From contig JAOUIC010000115.1 of NCBI GenBank assembly GCA_029884275.1, positions 1-6,089 on the forward strand: DNA of 6,089 nucleotides, written 5' to 3'. Both the position numbers and the translations under genes were made by a program. Below, piece after piece: positions 1-4,455 of the stretch. Numbering within the stretch: position 1 is the stretch's first letter; each line of letters starts with the position of its first letter. The stretch comes from Gemmatimonadota bacterium (GTDB lineage: Bacteria; Gemmatimonadota; Gemmatimonadetes; Gemmatimonadales; GWC2-71-9). The notes below the pieces were generated by a model. It saw only the letters and a list, made by a program, of their open reading frames with translations. It was not told the DNA's origin and did no database searches.

Positions 1-304
1 CCAGCCGTTCGATGGCGTCCGTGAGGCGCTTCACGTGCCCCTCGGACAGGTCTCTCTGATAGGGCGTGGGAGACACCATGTCGATCGGGAGCGCCGCGAG
101 CAGCTGCCACTGCCCGCCCATCGGTTCGCGGTAGCTCCCCAGCACCTGGCCACCATCCTCCTCGATCAGCTCGATGAGCCGACCGAGCGCGGCGGGCGGC
201 TCCCCTCCGTGGACCTGCTTCGGGGTGAGCCCCCGCGGCTCCGGTGGAGCCTTGGCCCGCCTGGCGCGGGGGCGGCGTGTCTGGCTGGCCTGACTGGTAC
301 CCAT
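1..304 (-). CDS. ParB N-terminal-domain protein (partial, C-terminus beyond left edge)
   Basis: The minus strand stays open from an ATG at 304 to the window edge, giving 101 visible residues. Residues 1-25 are basic and low in complexity (RRPRARRAKAP). Residues about 37-70 form a compact segment with LGRLIELIEEDGG and GSYREPMGGQWQLLAALP. Residues 72-101 (LPIDMVSPTPYQRDLSEGHVKRLTDAI, split over the start of the domain) match the opening of ParB/Srx-type N-terminal domains, in which 'I.PNPYQPR' is followed by a helix of the 'LaeSI' type. In ParB proteins this domain binds CTP and works in DNA segregation, but many relatives have other roles. No parA is visible and the catalytic GERR-type motif lies outside the window, so partitioning is not shown. 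The start is supported by GGAGG four bases upstream; no other ATG lies before residue 62. The first ten or so residues are encoded by one copy of a 53-bp repeat. Confidence 0.8.
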   Translation of the reverse strand, partial: MGTSQASQTRRPRARRAKAPPEPRGLTPKQVHGGEPPAALGRLIELIEEDGGQVLGSYREPMGGQWQLLAALPIDMVSPTPYQRDLSEGHVKRLTDAIERL

Positions 305-380
305 CGGACCTCCGATGTGAGGGCGGGGCGTGTCTGGCTGGTCTGCCTGGTACCCATCGGTACGTCCGATGTGCGGGCGG
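274..380. repeat. Imperfect tandem duplication, 53/54 bp unit
   Basis: Copy 1 is 274-326 (53 bp) and copy 2 is 327-380 (54 bp). They match at 49 of 53 positions, with four substitutions and one extra base in copy 2. Shared landmarks are GGCGTGTCTGGCTGG, CTGGTACCCATCGG and TCCGATGTG followed by GGGCGG. Each unit contains the palindrome CATCGG...CCGATG. Read on the minus strand, each copy offers ATG GGT ACC and encodes MGT(S/R)Q(A/T)SQTR, but the 53-bp period puts the two copies in different frames. There are only two units and no spacers, so this is not a CRISPR. Confidence 0.85.
302..317 (-). promoter_or_regulatory. RBS and start codon inside a short hairpin
   Basis: On the minus strand the bases CATCGGAGGTCCGATG form a perfect inverted repeat: a 6-bp stem (CAUCGG/CCGAUG) with the 4-base loop AGGU. 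The Shine-Dalgarno sequence GGAGG (309-313) spans the end of the stem and the loop, and the last three bases of the 3' arm are the AUG of the ParB-like gene (302-304). In mRNA this could limit initiation. The fold is seen in the sequence; a regulatory effect is inference. Confidence 0.45.
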
Positions 381-395
381 GCCCAAGGCCCGCCC
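375..395. repeat. Strong GC hairpin in the divergent intergenic region
   Basis: GGGCGGGCC (375-383) and GGCCCGCCC (387-395) form a perfect 9-bp stem with the loop CAA. It follows directly on the second repeat copy and lies between two divergently transcribed genes, so it does not terminate either of them. It has no clear T tract, although TT follows on the plus strand. It may be part of a dispersed repeat, since its outer arm resembles the hairpin at 1713-1740. The rest of the gap (396-549) shows no binding site or promoter that I can support. Confidence 0.6.
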
Positions 396-549
396 TTACG
401 ACAGTCCGACCCCGCTGTCCCCTCGACATTACCCCCATCTCCGGCCCTCCGCCACGTCGCGCCGGGGTGGCCCGTGCCGGTTTCCCCGGGGATGTGTGTG
501 CCGCTATCGTTGTGTCGTCCGATTGCCGAGTCCCCACACGCCGGCCCCC

Positions 550-1716
550 ATGCGCCTGTTCCGATCGCTGCTCCCGCTACTGCTGGCCTCCTGCGTGCCC
601 GCCGGGTCGCCGCCTGACTCCCCGACCCCCTACGGTCCGCTTCCGGAGCGGGCTGACACCGCTCCCATACCCTCCCCCGGTGAGCCCTATCGCGCCGGCG
701 AAACGCCGTTCGGATGGCCGCTCCTCACGCCACAAGCCTCTCGCACGGAGCGGGGCCTGATCGCGGTGCATGCCGTGGACGACCAGGTAGTCTGGGCGGC
801 CGGGGCCGGCGGCACGTTCACGGTGACGCGCGATGGCGGCAAGACCTGGCGGGCGGGCACCGTGCCGGGCGCGGACAGCCTCCAGTTCCGCGACGTCCAC
901 GCGGTGAACGACCGGGTCGCCTGGTTGCTCAGCATCGGCAACGGCACCGACTCCCGGATCTACCGCACGGTGGACCGGGGACGCAACTGGGCGGTGCAGT
1001 TCATCAACCGGGACCCGAAAGCGTTCTATGACTGCTTCGCCTTCTGGGACGAGCGGAGCGGCATCGCCATGAGTGACAACGTCAATGGCGTCTTCCCCAT
1101 CCTCCGCACCGAAGACTCCGGGCGCGAGTGGCAGCTGATCAGTGACCCGACGGACTCGGCGGGGTCGCGCGTCCCTCCCGCCACCGCGGGCGAGGGTGGC
1201 TTCGCCTCCAGCGGCACCTGTGTGATCACGGCCGGCGAATCCGAAGCCTGGATCGCGACCGGTGCCGGCGCCTCGGCGCGCCTGCTCCACACCACCGACC
1301 GGGGCTACTCCTGGACCAGCATCCCGACTCCAATGGTCGCCGGCACGGCGACCACGGGGCACACCTCGATCACCTTCCGTGACATGCGGTACGGCCTCGC
1401 GGTGGGAGGGGATGTGGCGGCGCTGGACAGCCGGACCGACAACGTGATTCGCAGCGCCGATGGCGGGAAGACCTGGACCGCAGGCGGGACCCTGACCTTT
1501 CCGGGGCCCGCGCACGTCGTGGTGTTCGTGCCGCAGGGAAGCGGGCTCGCCGTCGCGGCGGGACCGCGAGGCGCGAGCTGGACGGGAGACGACGGGCGCA
1601 CCTGGTTCGCCCTCGACACGCTCAACTACTGGGGTGCTTCGTTCGTCGGTCGCGACGCCGGCTGGCTGGTCGGACCGAAGGGCCGGATTACGAAGGTGGA
1701 ACTGGAGAAGCGGTAG
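550..1716 (+). CDS. Asp-box (BNR/YCF48-like) beta-propeller lipoprotein
   Basis: This encodes 388 residues. The start at 550 gives a typical lipoprotein signal: positive MRLFRS, a Leu-rich core, and the lipobox L12-A-S-C15. The residue after the Cys is Val, which fits outer-membrane sorting. A Pro-rich linker (about 17-60) precedes a repeat domain with six Asp-boxes of the form (S/T)xDxGxxW, ending at W100, W147, W194, W255, W309 and W352. A last blade-like GWLVGPKGR segment (371-379) lacks the box. This suggests a six- or seven-bladed propeller like sialidase-fold BNR proteins and the photosystem II assembly factor YCF48. Sialidase catalytic Arg residues are not evident, so an assembly or binding role is more likely than an enzyme. 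No good Shine-Dalgarno sequence precedes the ATG. The frame stays open to 244, but an earlier start would bury the signal peptide. The gene stands alone on its strand and its stop lies in a hairpin. Confidence 0.9.
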   Translation: MRLFRSLLPLLLASCVPAGSPPDSPTPYGPLPERADTAPIPSPGEPYRAGETPFGWPLLTPQASRTERGLIAVHAVDDQVVWAAGAGGTFTVTRDGGKTWRAGTVPGADSLQFRDVHAVNDRVAWLLSIGNGTDSRIYRTVDRGRNWAVQFINRDPKAFYDCFAFWDERSGIAMSDNVNGVFPILRTEDSGREWQLISDPTDSAGSRVPPATAGEGGFASSGTCVITAGESEAWIATGAGASARLLHTTDRGYSWTSIPTPMVAGTATTGHTSITFRDMRYGLAVGGDVAALDSRTDNVIRSADGGKTWTAGGTLTFPGPAHVVVFVPQGSGLAVAAGPRGASWTGDDGRTWFALDTLNYWGASFVGRDAGWLVGPKGRITKVELEKR

Positions 1717-1740
1717 GGCCGGCACGGAGGCCGGCCCTAC
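1713..1740. terminator. Hairpin between convergent genes (probable bidirectional terminator)
   Basis: GTAGGGCCGGC (1713-1723) and GCCGGCCCTAC (1730-1740) form a perfect 11-bp stem with the loop ACGGAG. The TAG stop codon of the propeller gene (1714-1716) is inside the left arm, and the stop of the convergent FKBP gene is 13 bases beyond the right arm. The position fits termination from both sides. No T tract follows on either strand, so it may be a dispersed repeat or an RNA-stabilising hairpin rather than a classic intrinsic terminator. Confidence 0.6.
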
Positions 1741-1752
1741 CGCAGCATCGTC

Positions 1753-2439
1753 TCACTTCATGCCGAGCAGCTCGACCTCGAACACCAGCACCGCGTCCGG
1801 CGGAATGTCGGGAGGAGAGCCCTGAGGCCCGTACCCGATGTGGCTCGGAATCCAGAACTGGTACTTCGACCCCACGTTCATCAGCTGAATCCCTTCGACC
1901 CAGCCTGGAATCACCTGAGTGAGGCTGAACGAGACCGGCTCCCGCCCGATTGAACTGTCGAATTCCTTGCCATCGAGCAGGGTGCCCCGGTAATGCACGG
2001 TGACCACGCTGGTCTTCTGGGGCCGCGGGCCGGTGCCAGCCGTCAACACCTTGTACTGCAGCCCGCTCGCGGTGACCTTCACCCCTTCCTTTGACTGGTT
2101 CTCGGCCAGGAACTTCTCGCCCTGGCGGCGATTCTCGGCGCCGGAGAGGGAATCCTTCTGACGCTGCTGCATGATCATCCGGGATTGAAAGGTCATCATC
2201 ACTGACTGCATCACCGAGTCGGGCATCCGGGACTGGGCGCCGGCCAGGCCGTCCCGCAGGGCGCTCAGCATCACCTCCGCGTTGACCGGCACCGACTGGC
2301 GCTTGAGGTTTTCACCGTTCTTGAAACCGAGGATGTAGCTGACGCTGTCTTCGAGCGTGACGAGCTTGCCGCCCTGGGCGGCAGAGGTCTCGCAGCCCAT
2401 CGCCGCGGCGGCCAGCACCGCGAGGGACAGGAAACGCAT
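1753..2439 (-). CDS. FKBP-type peptidyl-prolyl cis-trans isomerase, exported
   Basis: This encodes 228 residues of the FkpA/Mip type, which isomerises Xaa-Pro bonds and helps exported proteins fold. Residues 1-20 are a signal peptide; A-M-G-C16 is a weak lipobox, so it may be a lipoprotein or a soluble periplasmic protein. Residues about 26-118 are the alpha-helical FKBP_N-like region (dimerisation in Mip/FkpA), rich in Met, Gln and Arg. Residues about 125-228 are the PPIase domain. The FKBP12 active-site residues appear to be present: Y150, F160-D161, F171, V176-I177, W180, Y203 and F220. The chosen ATG at 2439 has GGAG five bases upstream (2445-2448); the in-frame codons back to 2493 would put 18 residues before the signal peptide. 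It is separated from the upstream gene by 90 bases, with a candidate -10 element, so it probably has its own promoter. Confidence 0.95.
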   Translation of the reverse strand: MRFLSLAVLAAAAMGCETSAAQGGKLVTLEDSVSYILGFKNGENLKRQSVPVNAEVMLSALRDGLAGAQSRMPDSVMQSVMMTFQSRMIMQQRQKDSLSGAENRRQGEKFLAENQSKEGVKVTASGLQYKVLTAGTGPRPQKTSVVTVHYRGTLLDGKEFDSSIGREPVSFSLTQVIPGWVEGIQLMNVGSKYQFWIPSHIGYGPQGSPPDIPPDAVLVFEVELLGMK

Positions 2440-2484
2440 GAGGGCTCCAGAAAAGGGAACGAAGGACCGAACCAAACGGGCCGC

Positions 2485-2490
2485 AATATA
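2485..2490 (-). promoter_or_regulatory. Candidate -10 element of the FKBP gene
   Basis: TATATT on the minus strand is an AT-rich hexamer in very GC-rich surroundings, about 45 bases upstream of the FKBP start codon. That would give a leader of some 40 bases containing the GGAG site. No recognisable -35 hexamer is found 16-18 bases upstream, so the call is tentative. Confidence 0.35.
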
Positions 2491-2503
2491 CACAGGCGGC
2501 CCG

Positions 2504-2520
2504 TTCCGGCGGAGCCGGGA
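2504..2520 (-). terminator. Small hairpin behind the NTF2-like gene
   Basis: CCGGC (2506-2510) and GCCGG (2514-2518) pair around GGA; one wobble and one A-T pair can extend the stem to 2504/2520. It starts ten bases after the NTF2-like stop codon and ahead of the FKBP candidate promoter. No U tract follows. A weak terminator is possible. Confidence 0.35.
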
Positions 2521-2529
2521 GCCGTGCCT

Positions 2530-2985
2530 TCAGGGCCGCGGCTTCAACTCCCAGAGCACATTCACAATGCGCCACTCCCCGTTCCATTTCGCCAGGTGCA
2601 GGTAGTCCACCCATCCCGACATCGTCACCCGGGCGCTCGCGGCCGAGCCGAAGATGTCGAGGATGACGACATCCTTCAGCTGCTTGTCGGCCGGAGTGCT
2701 GCGTCCGCCGCCCCGGCCGACCGCATCAATCAGCTGTGCCGCCGTCATCTGCTGCAGGCGGCTGGCCCCGGTGCTGTCGGTGCGGGCAATGCGCTTGGCC
2801 AGATCCGGATGCAGCGCACGCTCCATCCGCGTCGCGTCCCCCTCGTACCATCCCTCGGCGTAGTCAAGCGCGGCGCGCCGGATGCCGGCGCTGTCGGCCG
2901 GGGATTGAGCGCTCACAACCTCAGGAGCGGCCATGAGCAAGGAGAAGAGAACCAGCAGGTTGGATGGAGTTCGCGACAGTCGCAT
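2530..2985 (-). CDS. Exported NTF2/SnoaL-like (lumazine-binding-like fold) protein
   Basis: This encodes 151 residues. Residues 1-26 are a Sec signal peptide with a Leu-rich core and probable cleavage after VSA26 (VSA-QS). The mature part starts with a helix carrying IRRAALDYAEGWYEGDATRMERALHP split over residues 35-60, the pattern with which NTF2-like families (putative lumazine-binding / DUF4440-like) begin. It ends with beta strands: VVILDIFGSAASARVTM, then VDYLHLAKWNGEWRIVNVLW (about 106-145), where 'W.GEWRIVNVLWE' is typical of the last strand pair of the fold. Length and order fit a single cone-shaped domain. Catalytic residues cannot be assigned, and many such proteins have no known substrate. 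No good Shine-Dalgarno site precedes the ATG. Gaps on both sides suggest its own transcription. Confidence 0.75.
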   Translation of the reverse strand: MRLSRTPSNLLVLFSLLMAAPEVVSAQSPADSAGIRRAALDYAEGWYEGDATRMERALHPDLAKRIARTDSTGASRLQQMTAAQLIDAVGRGGGRSTPADKQLKDVVILDIFGSAASARVTMSGWVDYLHLAKWNGEWRIVNVLWELKPRP

Positions 2986-3093
2986 GGGTGGCTCGGGGAA
3001 CGGGGTCTGAGCAGGACGCCGGGGCCTAAGTCAATGTTTCACTCCGGTGTACCGCTACCGCCCGGTCACGCAGGGGCCGTCCGCCGGGATGAC

Positions 3094-3127
3094 AGTCGGG
3101 GGGTGACCGGATGGCCACCCCCCGACT
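3094..3127 (-). terminator. Perfect 12-bp hairpin downstream of the 301-residue lipoprotein gene
   Basis: AGTCGGGGGGTG (3094-3105) pairs perfectly with CACCCCCCGACT (3116-3127) around a 10-base loop that can add two C-G pairs. It begins 21 bases after the stop codon at 3149-3151, where a terminator for this minus-strand gene is expected. There is no T tract on the minus strand, so Rho-independent termination would be atypical. It also lies about 110 bases upstream of the next start codon (2985). Confidence 0.6.
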
Positions 3128-3148
3128 TGCTGCTGCTCCGCTGCGAAC

Positions 3149-4054
3149 TCAGGATGCCGGCGTCCGGGTCACCGTGTACTGGCCGCAGGCGGTGAAGGTG
3201 ATGTCGACGTCGGTCACGCCCTGGTCCCGGGTGACCATCAGGTGCAGCGAGCCGCTGGTGATTTTCGGCGGAACGTCGCAGGCCGGATCGTAGACCAGGG
3301 GCGCCGTGGTCGTGGTGACCACCGACCAGACCCTCGGCCCGCGCTCCCACTGGCTGGTCCCGCCCAGCGTCCAGCTGCCCGCCGGCAGCGGCTGCCCCGG
3401 CAGGATGGTCCCGGCAGCGGTGGCCGTGAACTTGCCGACCCAGTCCTTCTCATGGATCGAGGTGAACCCGCCGGCGTGGGTCCACTGAGTGACGAAATTC
3501 GTGACCGTGTGGCCGAGGGTATCGGGGCTGGCTCCCCACTCGCGGCTGCCGTCATGCACCGCCACGAAACTCCGCGCCGGGAACGTCTCGTTGGTGCGAG
3601 CCCGGGTGAACTGGGTGAAGATGTGGCGGACGCCGTGGCTCGTCGCCAACGGCAGCGGATCGACGATGTCGATCGTGCCGTCGAGCGAATCGGTGACCTG
3701 GCCCATGTGGTGAATGAAGACGCAGCCCGCGAAATCGAACCGCACCGAATCGGGAACCATGTCCCCGTCGCTGTTGACCGGAGGCATTGGAGAGATCGTG
3801 ACACAGAGAGGCGGCTGTCTCGGCCCGCCCGACGGGGCAGGCATCATCATCGGAATCCCGGTTGCTGGATCGAATCCGGACACTTCGATCATCTCGGCGG
3901 CATCGAGCACCACATCCCCGCCCAGCTGCTGTACCTCAGCGGCGGTCAGGGTACTGCCAGTCGCGCCGCCATCCGGGCCCGAGCTGTCGCTGCACGCGGC
4001 CCCAAGCAGAACCACGATCATGGCGGCGCCAGGCATGAAGATCTTGCGAAACAT
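3149..4054 (-). CDS. Uncharacterised lipoprotein with a TSP3-like acidic loop
   Basis: This encodes 301 residues of no function I recognise. The start at 4054 is chosen because AAGGA (4063-4067) lies eight bases upstream, while the in-frame ATG at 4063 would overlap that site. Residues 1-21 (MFRKIF, hydrophobic core, LLGAAC21) form a lipoprotein signal, followed by the Ser/Asp/Gly-rich tether SDSSGPDGG. Residues 94-103 (NSDGDMVPDS) resemble a thrombospondin type 3 or calcium-binding loop. The rest (104-301) alternates hydrophobic and polar residues in beta-rich style, with many Thr and Trp, and is likely an all-beta domain. Four further Cys (84, 111, 259, 290) could make two disulfides. It is flanked by gaps of about 160 bases and appears monocistronic. 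A surface-bound or periplasmic role is the most one can infer. Confidence 0.85.
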   Translation of the reverse strand: MFRKIFMPGAAMIVVLLGAACSDSSGPDGGATGSTLTAAEVQQLGGDVVLDAAEMIEVSGFDPATGIPMMMPAPSGGPRQPPLCVTISPMPPVNSDGDMVPDSVRFDFAGCVFIHHMGQVTDSLDGTIDIVDPLPLATSHGVRHIFTQFTRARTNETFPARSFVAVHDGSREWGASPDTLGHTVTNFVTQWTHAGGFTSIHEKDWVGKFTATAAGTILPGQPLPAGSWTLGGTSQWERGPRVWSVVTTTTAPLVYDPACDVPPKITSGSLHLMVTRDQGVTDVDITFTACGQYTVTRTPAS

Positions 4055-4151
4055 GAGGCACATCCTTGTGTGAAGAACTGTCGATATCGGCCAGTGGACA
4101 ACCCGTGAGACGAGACCCGTCCGGGTTTGTTAACCGGTGATCCGCGTCACC

Positions 4152-4164
4152 CTCGGCAGCCGAG
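4152..4164. promoter_or_regulatory. Palindrome, possible operator
   Basis: CTCGGC-A-GCCGAG is a perfect 6-bp inverted repeat with a 1-base centre, about 100 bases upstream of the 301-residue lipoprotein gene and 50 bases downstream of the DUF2892 stop. The geometry suits a dimeric DNA-binding protein more than an RNA hairpin. No second copy is seen in the window and no regulator gene is nearby. Confidence 0.25.
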
Positions 4165-4189
4165 TCCAGCGGGTCAAGATAGCAGCCTG

Positions 4190-4222
4190 CCGCCTCCCTG
4201 GCGGTGACCGGCGTTACGCCGG
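4190..4222 (-). terminator. Two adjacent hairpins at the end of the RND-DUF2892 operon
   Basis: CCGGCG-TTA-CGCCGG (4208-4222) is a perfect 6-bp stem whose loop is the TAA stop codon of the DUF2892 gene (4214-4216 on the minus strand). Just behind it CCGCC-TCCCT-GGCGG (4190-4204) gives a 5-bp stem. Together they mark the operon end, but without a U tract. Termination or 3'-end protection are both possible. Confidence 0.45.
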
Positions 4223-4429
4223 CTTCTCGGAGCCCGGGCGGCAGCCGAACAATCCCAGCCTGCCCATGATGATCTCGGCCAGGCAGAAATTCGTGAAGCT
4301 GGACTGAATCAGGTTGAAGCCGGCGAAGGCGGTGAGCAGGAACCAGTACGGGCTCACCCACCAGCCGAGCGACAGCGACGTCAGGATCACCGTTCCGGCG
4401 AACCGCCGGATGACCTTCTCATTGCACAT
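4214..4429 (-). CDS. YgaP-type transmembrane protein (DUF2892)
   Basis: This encodes 71 residues. The ATG at 4429 is chosen because an ideal GGAGGA (4437-4442) lies seven bases upstream; an in-frame ATG at 4459 would add ten residues and overlap the RND stop codon. After a short basic start (MCNEKVIRRFAG) come two predicted membrane segments, about 11-24 (VILTSLSLGWWV) and 27-42 (YWFLLTAFAGFNLI). The signature QSSFTNFCLAEIIMGRLGL (about 43-61) matches the family pattern 'N-QS-FTGFCP-E-IL-K-LG'. Proteins of this family are about 65 residues long, or form the C-terminal membrane anchor of the rhodanese YgaP. Their own function is unknown, but they are often found beside rhodanese, sulfur-handling or RND transport genes. 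It starts 26 bases after the RND gene and is surely in the same operon. Confidence 0.87.
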   Translation of the reverse strand: MCNEKVIRRFAGTVILTSLSLGWWVSPYWFLLTAFAGFNLIQSSFTNFCLAEIIMGRLGLFGCRPGSEKPA

Positions 4430-4436
4430 CCTTCCC

Positions 4437-4442
4437 TCCTCC
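4437..4442 (-). promoter_or_regulatory. Strong ribosome binding site of the DUF2892 gene
   Basis: GGAGGA on the minus strand, seven bases before the ATG at 4429, is the best Shine-Dalgarno match in the window and decides the start. It is inside the 26-base gap after the RND stop codon, which indicates independent, efficient initiation within a shared transcript. Confidence 0.8.
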
Positions 4443-4455
4443 TTAGTCGTTCGAG

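Noticed and set aside
274..380. Possible CRISPR array
   Set aside because: Only two adjacent, diverged copies with no spacers and no cas genes.
166..537. Minus-strand frame overlapping the start of the ParB-like gene
   Set aside because: Arg/Pro-rich translation of the repeat region in another frame, without homology; the ParB-like frame has the RBS and the conserved domain.
244..549. N-terminal extension of the propeller protein to an upstream ATG
   Set aside because: The extension would run through the tandem repeat and place about 100 low-complexity residues before a clear lipoprotein signal peptide.
577..1725. Long open frame on the minus strand opposite the propeller gene
   Set aside because: Its translation is rich in Arg, Gly and Pro with no domain; the plus strand carries a lipobox and six Asp-boxes. 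It is a GC-driven shadow.
3006..3034. TTGACT (3029-3034, minus strand) as -35 box of the NTF2-like gene
   Set aside because: The hexamer looks good, but the sequence 17 bases downstream is CTCAGA, not a -10 box.
4078..4101. TTGTCC (4096-4101, minus strand) as -35 box of the 301-residue lipoprotein gene
   Set aside because: No TATAAT-like hexamer lies at a suitable distance.
3242..4108. Long plus-strand frame opposite the 301-residue lipoprotein gene
   Set aside because: It has no signal or motif and an Arg/Gly/His-rich composition, while the minus frame has an RBS, a lipoprotein signal and a sensible beta-rich protein.
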